Source: Mesorhizobium sp.
GTDB lineage: Bacteria; Pseudomonadota; Alphaproteobacteria; Rhizobiales; Rhizobiaceae
Direction: 5' to 3'
DNA: 35,939 nucleotides
NCBI GenBank assembly: GCA_004020645.1
Contig: SAQL01000045.1
Span: 1-35,939 of the forward strand
The stretch's first letter is position 1, and the number at the start of each line of letters is the position of its first letter. The notes under the pieces are model-generated. The model ran no database searches and was not told the origin of the DNA. It worked only from the letters and a program-made list of their open reading frames with translations. This document shows positions 1-6,373 of this stretch, in pieces. Both the position numbers and the translations under genes were made by a program.

Positions 1-10
1 CAAAACCCCC

Positions 11-817
11 TCACCTCCCCATCCCCTCCACCTGCTCCGCCGACAAAAACAACAGCACCACTTCCGACATGCCGAGCAGCGGCGTGAAGGTAACGATGGT
101 GATGCCGCCGGTCGCGTTGGTGCGAGTCAGGCCTTCGGAATAGATGTCGAGCGGCGGTTCTTCGTCGAACCAGACGCCGTGCAGCGTCTCGCCCTGCCAT
201 TTCTCGCGACCCTTCTCATAGCTCTTGAACGACAGCACCGATTCATCGGCCTGGACATCGCCGCCGCCGCCATGGCGCACCACGACGCTGTCCAGCCCAT
301 GCGGCGCGCCGCGCCCCATGATGGTGCTGAGAATAGCGTCGGCCAGGATCATGCCGGTGCCCCACGCCGCCGGCTGCTGCGGCGGGCCGATCAGGATGCG
401 CTGCGGGTTGTCGCGCGTGCCCTCGGCGGTGACGCCGGCCGCCCATAGCCGCACGGACGTGTCGAAAACCTTGCCTTGCCACCACTCGGGATAGCGGCCG
501 GTGAGATGCATTGCCCATTCCGCGCCGCCGGCCCTGGTCTTGCCGAGCTGGTTGCCGGCCATGAACAGCCGCTCGCGGTTGGTCGCTCCCGCCGCATGGA
601 ACTCGGCCTGCCTGAGATAGGGCCGATAGGCGGCAAGCTGGTTAGTGCGCCGCCTGCGGTCCAATTCCCTGAGCAGGCTCAGATACTCGGTCTTCGCCGT
701 CGAGACCCGGTTTCCCGAGGCCGTGTTTCCCGAGACCCGGTTTCCCGAGGCCCGGTTTCCCGAGAAATGGCCGGAGGACGGCTTCGAGGCCGCGGATGCG
801 CTGCCTGATTTCGTCAT
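11..817 (-). CDS. Phage terminase large subunit, N-terminal ATPase part, cut short
   Basis: The large terminase subunit is the ATP-driven motor that packages phage or gene-transfer-agent DNA. The sequence shows a Walker A-type motif GNQLGKT (residues 88-94), a hydrophobic-acidic Walker B GVWFDEE (214-220) and a coupling motif TFTPLLG (243-249). The frame stops after 268 residues. Full-length relatives are usually over 400 residues with a C-terminal nuclease, which is absent here, so the gene is either frameshifted or truncated at the window edge. The first 40 residues contain SGNRA/SGNTA repeats encoded by a 15-base tandem repeat. Its 5' end overlaps the upstream gene (642-1064) by 176 bases in another frame. 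The true start may lie further in, since the repeat-coded N-terminus is not needed for the fold. Confidence 0.75.
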   Translation of the reverse strand: MTKSGSASAASKPSSGHFSGNRASGNRVSGNTASGNRVSTAKTEYLSLLRELDRRRRTNQLAAYRPYLRQAEFHAAGATNRERLFMAGNQLGKTRAGGAEWAMHLTGRYPEWWQGKVFDTSVRLWAAGVTAEGTRDNPQRILIGPPQQPAAWGTGMILADAILSTIMGRGAPHGLDSVVVRHGGGGDVQADESVLSFKSYEKGREKWQGETLHGVWFDEEPPLDIYSEGLTRTNATGGITIVTFTPLLGMSEVVLLFLSAEQVEGMGR

Positions 818-1064
818 CGCTCAATCCATCCAGACTGTTGATGTTGACGTGCAAATCCTTGGGCAGCACCGACAGCACGATCTTCAGATACTGGTCGGGC
901 TTTTCGGTACGGACCTCGGCGATGACGCCGGCGCCATGCGCCCGGAAATCGGCGCGGATGGCTTCCAGAAAACCATCGGCCAGCGTTTTCTTCGCCCGCC
1001 TCGGCCGGCCGGAGGGCCGTTCCGTCACATCAGGCGGTTCGTCGCTAAAAGAATCCTCGGCCAT
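642..1064 (-). CDS. Terminase-associated hypothetical protein, possible small terminase subunit
   Basis: This 140-residue protein lies directly upstream of the terminase gene and overlaps its 5' end by 176 bases. It has a basic stretch RPRRAKK near residue 20, then a region ending in EKPDQYLKIVLSVLPKD that I recognise from small genes beside terminases in rhizobial prophage and gene-transfer-agent-like loci. Residues from about 100 on are LGKPG repeats encoded by the 15-base tandem repeat. Position and size fit a DNA-recognition (small terminase) or accessory role, but no domain proves it. The C-terminal tail after the repeats looks like low-complexity extension. Confidence 0.6.
   Translation of the reverse strand: MAEDSFSDEPPDVTERPSGRPRRAKKTLADGFLEAIRADFRAHGAGVIAEVRTEKPDQYLKIVLSVLPKDLHVNINSLDGLSDDEIRQRIRGLEAVLRPFLGKPGLGKPGLGKHGLGKPGLDGEDRVSEPAQGIGPQAAH
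701..760. repeat. Four 15-base tandem repeats read in two overlapping frames
   Basis: Four adjacent 15-base units of the form CGAGRCCSKGTTTCC run from 701 to 760. On the minus strand they are translated as SGNRV/SGNTA units in the terminase frame and as LGKPG/LGKHG units in the frame of the gene at 642-1064. Because 15 is divisible by 3, a change in copy number keeps both frames open. Confidence 0.85.
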
Positions 1065-1075
1065 GCCCTACCCCA

Positions 1076-1459
1076 TCATCCCGCCGCCGGCTTCGCTGTC
1101 TTCTTGGCCGGGCGCTTGGATTTCCTTCGCGCCCGCTTGCCGGGCTTTGCAGGGGTTGGCTTCCGCGGCCGGTTTGCCGCATCGCCCTTTGCCCCAGCCG
1201 CGCTGCCGGACTTGCCGGCGCCTGACGCGGTTTTGAGCGCCGCCCTGGCGATGCTCACCGCACCGTCGCTGACGCCCGCTGGCGGAAACCCAAAGCCGCC
1301 GGCCGCGTCGACGCCCCGAACCATGCCGATCTGCACACCGGCGGCGACCGGCTCGAACCGGCCGTGGCGCGCATCGGGCGCGCCTTCGAATTCGCCGATG
1401 GCACTGACGACCTCGCGGCCGTCATCGTCGGTGATGATGGTGGCGTAACGCTTGGACAT
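1076..1459 (-). CDS. Hypothetical protein with lysine/alanine-rich C-terminus
   Basis: A 127-residue protein lies 11 bases upstream of the gene at 642-1064 on the same strand, so it probably belongs to the same transcription unit. It begins MSKRYATIITDDDG and has a conserved-looking first half of about 80 residues. The C-terminal tail is rich in Lys, Arg, Ala and Pro (KRARRKSKRPAKK), which could bind nucleic acid. I prefer the ATG at 1459 because the eight residues before it in the longer frame look untranslated. I do not recognise a family; the link to DNA packaging is by position only. Confidence 0.55.
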   Translation of the reverse strand: MSKRYATIITDDDGREVVSAIGEFEGAPDARHGRFEPVAAGVQIGMVRGVDAAGGFGFPPAGVSDGAVSIARAALKTASGAGKSGSAAGAKGDAANRPRKPTPAKPGKRARRKSKRPAKKTAKPAAG

Positions 1460-1585
1460 GAGGGGTAAACCTGGCAGGCACACGACATCGCCGCGCTACG
1501 GAATGGATGGTGAGACAATGGATGGCGAAACTTTGTGGTGAAAGACGCTGACTTAAACCTGACGATCGCCAGGCCGCGTTCCTTC

Positions 1586-1745
1586 GCGCCCCCCTCTGTC
1601 CTGCCGGACATCTCCCCCACTTGGGGGGAGATTGGCAGTTCGAGCGCCGTACCTATTCCTGCGATGCTGGTGATTGGCGAAAGCCGAGGTAACATCCGAT
1701 CTCCCCCCAAGTGGGGGAGATGTCCGGCAGGACAGAGGGGGGCGC
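1586..1745. repeat. Inverted pair of a 47-base palindromic intergenic repeat
   Basis: Two arms (1586-1632 and 1699-1745) are perfect inverted copies around a 66-base spacer. Each arm itself holds a palindrome built on CTCCCCCAC/GTGGGGGAG and a TCCTGCCGGACAT block. The same arrangement recurs at 11666-11843 and 21993-22152. It is a dispersed RIME/REP-like family, probably able to fold into a long hairpin when transcribed. Confidence 0.9.
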
Positions 1746-1786
1746 TGTCCCGCCGACATTCAATCCAAGCAAGCGAAGATGGTCCG

Positions 1787-1815
1787 AAAACAAAAACCCG
1801 CCTCGGCGGGCGGGT
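1787..1815 (-). terminator. Possible Rho-independent terminator, minus strand
   Basis: A 7-bp stem (ACCCGCC at 1796-1802 with GGCGGGT at 1809-1815) closes a 6-base loop. Read on the minus strand it is followed by a T-rich run (TTTTTGTTTT). No minus-strand gene clearly ends here, so it may close an unannotated short transcript. Confidence 0.45.
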
Positions 1816-1985
1816 CGTTGGCGCAAATCAGCACCATGAATATATTCCTAGCATAGCTGCCGTCACAAAGCAAGCGAAATCTCGTGGGCCGGCCTAAAAT
1901 TCGGCCGCCCGCCGCGATATGCTGCAGCTGTCCGGATCGGAACCGGCGTTCGCGCGTTTGCAATTTTGCCAATGGGAGCAAAGCC

Positions 1986-2291
1986 ATGAATGTCGCCAAC
2001 CTGCAACTTGAAGGCCTGCTGATGGCCGTCGCAGCGATCAATCAGGTACTTGTCCGCAAGGGCGTGCTGTCGGTCGAGGAGATAGACATCGCCTTGCGCA
2101 AGGCCGAAGCCAGCGAGACCAGCGAGGAGCGCTCCGAAGGCATGTCGGCGTCGAGCCGCGATGCCGTCAACTTCCCGATCCGGCTGCTGGAACTGGCCAA
2201 TCAGTGCCAGCCGGAGGCGGACATGCCGTCGTTCTCGAAACTGGCGCGCATGGTCGGCCGGATGAAGGAACCCTACAACGACCAGATGTGA
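1986..2291 (+). CDS. Conserved hypothetical protein, 101 residues
   Basis: The frame starts at an ATG preceded by GGGAGC at a suitable distance and ends at 2291. The product is soluble and mainly helical, with a mildly acidic middle (EASETSEERSEG), and ends MVGRMKEPYNDQM. No catalytic motif, signal peptide or membrane segment is visible. It resembles lineage-specific hypothetical proteins of Mesorhizobium as I remember them. It converges with the DoxX-like gene that follows on the other strand, so the two are not co-transcribed. Function unknown. Confidence 0.65.
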   Translation: MNVANLQLEGLLMAVAAINQVLVRKGVLSVEEIDIALRKAEASETSEERSEGMSASSRDAVNFPIRLLELANQCQPEADMPSFSKLARMVGRMKEPYNDQM

Positions 2292-2347
2292 CATCGCGAT
2301 CGCCTCCCCGTCCCGTGTCGGAACGCCGCTTGCCAGCCGAAGTGCGA

Positions 2348-2782
2348 TCAGCTGCCCGATACTGGCTTCCAGGTCAGCACGCGGCCCGGACCATGCACGG
2401 CGGCAAACAGCAGCCCGGCCAGGAAAGTAAAATGATCGACGAAGAAGCCGAACTCGGCCTGGTTGCCGGCCCAGTGCGACGGGCCGTGGAAGGCAAAGGC
2501 GAGGAAGATGACATAGACGGCGGCAACGAGCGCGGCCGGTGTGAAAAAAGCGCCGGTCAGGAAGCACAGCACGAGGGCGACCTCGAGCAGGGCCGCGCAC
2601 CAGGCCAGAAACAACGGGAACGGAAATCCGGCGGCGGCGATGTAGCCCGCGGTGGCGCCCATGTCGATGAACTTGAAAGTCACCGCCATCAGGAAGACGG
2701 CCGCGAAGATCAGGCGGCCAATGAGGATTGCCGCGGTTTGCCACGGCGGTTGAACCGGGGATTGAGCGGATTCCAGCGACAT
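2348..2782 (-). CDS. DoxX-family inner membrane protein
   Basis: This 144-residue protein has four hydrophobic segments, at about residues 18-40, 45-68, 72-97 and 112-130. The segment order and the motif GRLIFAAVFLMAVTFKFID match the DoxX/DoxD-like family of small four-helix membrane proteins. Family members are linked to thiol and redox stress or quinone metabolism in some bacteria, but the substrate here cannot be inferred. The start has a strong GGAGG ribosome-binding site 5-7 bases upstream. It stands alone between a convergent hypothetical gene and a repeat. Confidence 0.8.
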   Translation of the reverse strand: MSLESAQSPVQPPWQTAAILIGRLIFAAVFLMAVTFKFIDMGATAGYIAAAGFPFPLFLAWCAALLEVALVLCFLTGAFFTPAALVAAVYVIFLAFAFHGPSHWAGNQAEFGFFVDHFTFLAGLLFAAVHGPGRVLTWKPVSGS

Positions 2783-2907
2783 GATGTCCTCCGGGGTTGC
2801 GACGGGTTTCGCCCCAAGGACGATACACCAGCCGCAAACCCGACATCAGGATTCAAATAGCTTTGACTCAAAAGGGCGCAAGCTTCCAGGAGGTTCGCGC
2901 TGTGCTT

Positions 2908-3035
2908 CCCTTCTCCCCTTGTGGGAGAAGGTGGCCGCGAAGCGGTCGGATGAGGGGTGCTCCAGCTTGGCATCGCCGCATTCACCCGGCTCGGCGCTGC
3001 GCGCCGATCCACCTTCTCCCACAAGGGGAGAAGGG
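2908..3035. repeat. 27-base inverted repeat pair (second dispersed family)
   Basis: Arms at 2908-2934 and 3009-3035 are perfect inverted copies beginning CCCTTCTCCCC and containing the palindrome CTTCTCCC/GGGAGAAG. They enclose 74 bases. This is a different family from the one at 1586-1745 and also looks like a dispersed rhizobial intergenic element. Confidence 0.85.
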
Positions 3036-3050
3036 ATCGCGGGCCTTACC

Positions 3051-3797
3051 CTACTTCGCCTCCGGGTGGCTGATCGAATCCCGCACCGTCCCATACTGGC
3101 TGCCCCAGCGGTCGGTCATGTCGCAGCGTATGTCCCACAGCTCCGGGAAGAAGCGATGAAGGGCGCCGGCCTGCAGCAGTTCGACCGGCCGGCCCTTAAG
3201 CGATTTCGAGCCCAGCCCGATCGAACGGTGGATGAGGTAGAGATGATTGGCGCGGAATTTCTGGAACAGCTCGTCGAATTCGATCAGCGCCTCGGCGACG
3301 ACATAGCTGTCGCCGTGATCATACCTGATATCGTAGACATCCTCGACCGAGAGCCCGCGACCATCGAGATAGGACGCCTGGAAGGCGCGCCACAGGTCCG
3401 GCGGCATGCGCAGCAAAAGCTTGAAGCCTGGCGATTCCTGGCCGCTGCCATTGCCGAGCTGCAGGCGAATCTCCTGGTATTCCTTGGGCGACATGGTTTC
3501 GAGCAGGTCAAGCTGCGCCGTCATCATGCGCAACAGCCGATGCACGCGCCCCATCAGCGTGACGATGCGATGCGTGTTCTGCTGTTCGAGGAAGTCTAGG
3601 ACATCGACCAGCGTGTAGGTGATGAGCTTCATCCACAGCTCCTCGACCTGATGGACAATCTGGAACTGCAGCTCGTCGGCATTCACCATCTCGGCCAGCG
3701 GCTTCTGGCAGGCGAGAAGCTTGTCGCATTGGAGGTAGACGCCGTAGTCGCGCATCTCGGGCGCTTCGATGCGGGCATAATAATCCGGCTTGTGCAT
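3051..3797 (-). CDS. Tryptophan 2,3-dioxygenase-like haem protein, divergent
   Basis: The fold family is clear: FQIVHQVEELW (residues 45-55) corresponds to the HQVYELW helix with the distal His (here His49), LETMSPKEYQEIR (99-111) matches the LETMTP...FR block, and RFFPELWDIR (215-224) matches the C-terminal signature. His185 in RANHLYLIHR is the likely haem ligand. Two canonical features are changed: the ASGFQS loop is GSGQESPGF (117-125), and the substrate-binding GTGGSSG loop is replaced by GLGSKSLKGRP (194-203). At 248 residues it is slightly short. It may oxidise tryptophan to N-formylkynurenine or a different indole or aromatic substrate. No kynurenine-pathway partner is beside it. A good ribosome-binding site (GGAG) precedes the ATG. 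It is divergent from an Lrp/AsnC regulator that probably controls it. Confidence 0.75.
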   Translation of the reverse strand: MHKPDYYARIEAPEMRDYGVYLQCDKLLACQKPLAEMVNADELQFQIVHQVEELWMKLITYTLVDVLDFLEQQNTHRIVTLMGRVHRLLRMMTAQLDLLETMSPKEYQEIRLQLGNGSGQESPGFKLLLRMPPDLWRAFQASYLDGRGLSVEDVYDIRYDHGDSYVVAEALIEFDELFQKFRANHLYLIHRSIGLGSKSLKGRPVELLQAGALHRFFPELWDIRCDMTDRWGSQYGTVRDSISHPEAK

Positions 3798-3873
3798 GGC
3801 AGCTGCTCCTTTGCCCGGCCCGTCGGTTCAGGGCATCTATTCGGTCCGAGCCTGGAGAATAAGCGCTCTTGGC

Positions 3874-3901
3874 TTGAATATTGTTCCATTCTGTTATTCA
3901 A
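3874..3901. promoter_or_regulatory. Inverted repeat between divergent dioxygenase-like and Lrp/AsnC genes
   Basis: TTGAATA (3874-3880) and TATTCAA (3895-3901) form a perfect 7-bp inverted repeat with a 14-base AT-rich spacer, in the 160-base divergent intergenic region. Position and symmetry fit an operator for the adjacent Lrp/AsnC protein. Confidence 0.6.
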
Positions 3902-3957
3902 ATAGCGAGAATTGAAGGACGAAATTCCAACCATGGCGCCGTCCTGGAGAACGTTTG

Positions 3958-4428
3958 ATGCTGGATGCTCTCGACCGGAAGATCGTCGCAGCGCTGGAAC
4001 GCGACGCGCGTACCTCCTTCGCGGTGCTCGCCGACGAGGTCGGCTTAAGCAAGACGCCGTGCTGGAAGCGGGTCAAGGCGCTGGAGGACGCCGGCATCAT
4101 CCGCGGCTACTCGACACGGATCGACCCGGCAAAACTCGGCTTCGGCATCGAAGCCTTCATCCAGGTGTCGATCGATTTCGAGCTTTCCGAAGCCTTCGAG
4201 GCCGCAGTCCAGGCGCACCCGCTGATCCGGCGCTGCCACGCCACGACAGGCGAAGCCGACTATCTCCTGCAGATCGTGACGGTCGACATGATGGCGCTGG
4301 ACAGGATGCTGCGCGTCGAGCTCAGCCGCCTGCCCGGCGTGCGCCGGACGATCACCTCGATGGCCATGCGCGAGATCAAGGGTGACATTTCTTTCGCCAA
4401 TGCGGTTGGGCATACGCAGAAGCGATAA
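3958..4428 (+). CDS. Lrp/AsnC-family transcriptional regulator
   Basis: This 156-residue protein has an N-terminal helix-turn-helix (LDALDRKIVAALERDART, then VLADEVGLSKTPCWKRVKALE, about residues 2-48) and a C-terminal RAM/AsnC ligand-binding ferredoxin-like domain (about 65-145, including CHATTGEADYLLQIV). Such proteins respond to amino acids and often regulate the gene transcribed away from them. Here that is the tryptophan dioxygenase-like gene, which suggests an aromatic amino acid as effector (inference). I choose the ATG at 3958, which has GGAG eight bases upstream, rather than the TTG one codon earlier. Confidence 0.9.
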   Translation: MLDALDRKIVAALERDARTSFAVLADEVGLSKTPCWKRVKALEDAGIIRGYSTRIDPAKLGFGIEAFIQVSIDFELSEAFEAAVQAHPLIRRCHATTGEADYLLQIVTVDMMALDRMLRVELSRLPGVRRTITSMAMREIKGDISFANAVGHTQKR

Positions 4429-4475
4429 CGGGCCGACAGCGGCTGGGGTTCGTTGGAGCCGATCGGCGGGGTGGT

Positions 4476-4655
4476 TCAGGCTGCGGTTTTGTCGGGCTTG
4501 TCTATCCGCCATGCCGGGCTTGGGGCTGGATCGACGCGCTGCTCCTTCTGCTGTTCGGCGTCAGCTTTCCACTTCGGGCAGTTCTCGTAGTCATGGTCGC
4601 GCCCGCCGCAATAAGCGCAGCATTTTGCAGGGAGATCGGGGCGAAACATCGTCAT
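4476..4655 (-). CDS. Small CCHC zinc-knuckle protein, 59 residues
   Basis: Between the regulator and a palindromic repeat the minus strand encodes a 59-residue frame beginning MTMFRPDLPAKCC. Residues 13-26 read CAYCGGRDHDYENC, an exact C-x2-C-x4-H-x4-C zinc-knuckle pattern of the kind that binds single-stranded nucleic acid. The rest is charged and probably disordered. Either Met1 (4655) or Met3 (4649) may be the start; no strong ribosome-binding site is visible, which lowers confidence. It converges with the Lrp/AsnC gene. Confidence 0.55.
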   Translation of the reverse strand: MTMFRPDLPAKCCAYCGGRDHDYENCPKWKADAEQQKEQRVDPAPSPAWRIDKPDKTAA

Positions 4656-4716
4656 GCATTGAAATGCACGTGGCGCCGGTCTGGTTGCGTGGCACCGTTA
4701 CTTTTCGCTTACATTA

Positions 4717-4821
4717 ATGCATGTCGCGCAAAAGTGTGCAGCGGTTTTGCGACAACGACATGCATAAAACAACAACCTAAAGCGCGTCGCGTGAGGTCGG
4801 TCGAACGCGACGCGCTTTAGG
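4717..4821. repeat. Composite palindromic element with a perfect 17-bp hairpin
   Basis: ATGCATGTCG (4717-4726) and CGACATGCAT (4756-4765) are perfect inverted arms around 29 bases. Just after, 4776-4792 (CCTAAAGCGCGTCGCGT) and 4805-4821 form a perfect 17-bp stem with a 12-base loop. I recognise this combination as a repeat seen between genes in Rhizobiales. It could also act as a bidirectional transcription block. Confidence 0.85.
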
Positions 4822-4844
4822 GATTTGGGTGCTAAGTCAGAGGC

Positions 4845-4958
4845 TTAAGGCGTGTATCCCAGCGCGGCCAGGGCCGACAGCCCTGCAACCAGGCCAATTG
4901 CAATAACAATGCCGAAATGCCGTTCCAGGAATTTGCGCCCCTGCCAGTCGTATCGCAT
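4845..4958 (-). CDS. Single-pass small membrane protein, 37 residues
   Basis: The frame starts at an ATG with GGAG eight bases upstream. It encodes a basic N-terminus (MRYDWQGRKFLERHF) followed by a hydrophobic segment of about 20 residues (GIVIAIGLVAGLSALAALGY) and stops two residues later. Size, charge pattern and ribosome-binding site support a real tiny inner-membrane protein with the N-terminus in the cytoplasm. It ends 23 bases from the composite hairpin element, which might terminate it. Function unknown. Confidence 0.6.
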   Translation of the reverse strand: MRYDWQGRKFLERHFGIVIAIGLVAGLSALAALGYTP

Positions 4959-5148
4959 ATCTGAAACTCCGCCGCGTAATCTGGGGCAGCGTTTTCAGGC
5001 GTCAAGGCCGGGTCCTTGACAGGCGGTAGACAGGCAGCTGCCATTGTCCATATCGTGGTTCATATCGGAACGTGGAACGACACCTCATGGCCGAGCACTT
5101 CATCGGTGGGAGAAAACCACTCCCAGCCCGCCGCGCCCTTCCGGAACC

Positions 5149-5304
5149 ATGGATGTGATGCACCGCGCGCTAGCGCTCCGGATCAAGACCGACATGGCCA
5201 GCAACTGGCGGATCATTCAGCGCCTGCGCATGTCGCTACAGCTTGCTCTGTTTCTATTGTTGCTGGAACTTCTGGCGTGGCTGTTGGCGATAACACGAGT
5301 CTAG
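5149..5304 (+). CDS. Possible small membrane protein, 51 residues
   Basis: From the ATG at 5149 (or 5158) the frame gives a basic, partly helical N-terminus (MDVMHRALALRIKTDMASN) and one strongly hydrophobic helix (LQLALFLLLLELLAWLLAI) near the C-terminus. The ribosome-binding site is weak. The transmembrane-like segment is the only support, so this is a tentative call. Confidence 0.35.
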   Translation: MDVMHRALALRIKTDMASNWRIIQRLRMSLQLALFLLLLELLAWLLAITRV

Positions 5305-5371
5305 GCTCAGGGACTATTAAGCCAGCACGGTGAAGACTGCTTCGAGACGAGTTACACGAAAATCCCTCGTC

Positions 5372-5758
5372 CTAAAGCTGAGCTTCGATAGCCGCCTTAT
5401 CTATAACAGACCATACTTGTACAATCTTTTTGTCCCGAACTTCATAGATAACATTCTCGGCAAAGGAAACTCTCCTCCCGCTCACAGGGAGGCCGAGGAA
5501 TGTTCCTTTCGGGGTACAATCGAAATCAAGCCGGCTCGCTATATAAGGCGGATCGGAAATCAGCATCCGGACGTTGAAATAAAGGTCCGGGATTTGAGAA
5601 AAGTCTGTCTCCAGCATTTCGCGATAACCTGACAAGCCGAGCCGCCGGCCGTTGTGGATCACCTCATCATCGACGAACTGTCCCAGCTTCCCCCAGTCCT
5701 GCTTATTCAGGCAGGCAACGTAGTCTCGGTAGACGTCGCAGAGGTCGGTTTTAGTCAC
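5372..5758 (-). CDS. SnoaL-like ester cyclase / NTF2-fold protein
   Basis: The 128-residue product matches the SnoaL-like branch of the NTF2-like superfamily: an N-terminal helix (YRDYVACLNKQDW), the strand-helix block VDDEVIHNGRRLGLSGYREML (residues 28-48) and a C-terminal beta sheet ending VQVWSVIDKAAIEAQL. Family members fold as cone-shaped dimers and include polyketide cyclases and dehydratases, but most are uncharacterised and no polyketide genes lie nearby. It stands alone next to a tRNA gene. Base composition is somewhat more AT-rich than its neighbours, which may mean acquisition. Confidence 0.75.
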   Translation of the reverse strand: MTKTDLCDVYRDYVACLNKQDWGKLGQFVDDEVIHNGRRLGLSGYREMLETDFSQIPDLYFNVRMLISDPPYIASRLDFDCTPKGTFLGLPVSGRRVSFAENVIYEVRDKKIVQVWSVIDKAAIEAQL

Positions 5759-5884
5759 GGCGATTACCCCTATCTCTACAAGGCCCTGCTGAAAAGTCAG
5801 TGTCTCACATGCTCAAGCAGATGACGGCATGAAGCGGCTTCATGCGCGGATGAGAAAGTGTTAGACAGCGTCCACTTCCTCTAT

Positions 5885-5958
5885 TCCCGCTTCGTCTAAT
5901 GGTAGGACAGCGCCCTTTGAAGGCGTGAATCGTGGTTCGAGTCCATGAGCGGGAACCA
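5885..5958 (+). tRNA. tRNA-Gln (anticodon UUG), with encoded CCA
   Basis: The cloverleaf is complete: acceptor stem TCCCGCT/AGCGGGA (5885-5891 with 5948-5954), D arm GTC/GAC, anticodon stem GCGCC/GGCGT with loop CTTTGAA (anticodon TTG), T arm CGTGG/CCATG with loop TTCGAGT, discriminator A and CCA. The T1-A72 first pair is typical of tRNA-Gln. The D arm and anticodon-arm sequence (TTCGTCTA, CGCCCTTT) resembles bacterial tRNA-Glu more than the usual tRNA-Gln. tRNA 3' ends are common integration sites, but no integrase is seen here. Confidence 0.9.
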
Positions 5959-6068
5959 GCATCGCCCGCGCCGGGCAACCGATCGGACCGGTGTGCCGTC
6001 CTTTTCACTGGCAAGGTGGTCGGGTCGACCGAGGAGCCCTATAACCACCTGACGTGACGGAGGACGAC

Positions 6069-6251
6069 ATGGCCGACGACAAATCCAAGACCAAGCAGGA
6101 CCGCAAACCGGCCTCCGGCGAGGAGCCTTACGACGTTGCGGCTTTTGCGAAAAAATACGGCATACCGCCGAGCGAGGCCGCGACCATCATCAAGCGGTAC
6201 GGGCCTTCGAGAAGGAAGCTCGATGCACATATGGCGAGCCGCAACGCCTGA
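6069..6251 (+). CDS. DUF3606-like small protein
   Basis: The 60-residue product begins MADDKSKTKQDR and contains YDVAAFAKKYGIPPSEAATIIKRYGPS, which matches the pattern of DUF3606 proteins: a basic Lys/Asp-rich start followed by a short helical domain. Such proteins are frequent in rhizobia and of unknown function. The ATG at 6069 has an excellent GGAGG site five bases upstream and is preferred over the GTG at 6054. It lies about 110 bases downstream of the tRNA gene. Confidence 0.75.
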   Translation: MADDKSKTKQDRKPASGEEPYDVAAFAKKYGIPPSEAATIIKRYGPSRRKLDAHMASRNA

Positions 6252-6329
6252 TCCGCATCCGGCGGCGTCGACCCGGACCGCGGCTTACCATGCCGCGTGT
6301 TTCCGGCCGGTTTCTGCCGGATGCGCGAA

Positions 6330-6373
6330 ATTTCCCGTTTTGGGAAATCGCCTCTTGTTCCCGTTTTGGGGAA
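6330..6373. promoter_or_regulatory. Two TTCCCGTTTTGGG(G)AA inverted repeats, possible operators
   Basis: ATTTCCC-GTTTT-GGGAAAT (6330-6348) is a perfect 7-bp inverted repeat. A second copy, TTCCC-GTTTTG-GGGAA (6358-6373), follows with its start 28 bases after the first. Two spaced copies are typical of an autoregulated helix-turn-helix repressor, but no intact gene follows directly. The plus-strand frame after them (ending DEALKIMRESQGW and about 15 more residues, stop at 6471) may be a remnant. The rest of 6252-6673 shows no gene, apart from a 9-bp stem GGCTCGGCG/CGCCGAGCC (6608-6616 with 6640-6648) ahead of the next gene. Confidence 0.45.

Noticed and set aside
701..760. Possible CRISPR-like array from regular repeats
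   Set aside because: The 15-base units are contiguous without spacers and lie in coding sequence, so this is a simple tandem repeat. No CRISPR array was seen in the window.
1863..2846. A 327-codon minus-strand frame
   Set aside because: It overlaps the DoxX gene in another frame and the plus-strand hypothetical gene. Its composition (Arg, Gly, His) indicates a shadow frame.
5885..5958. tRNA gene considered as an attachment site of an integrated island
   Set aside because: No integrase gene and no repeated copy of the tRNA 3' end were noticed in the window.
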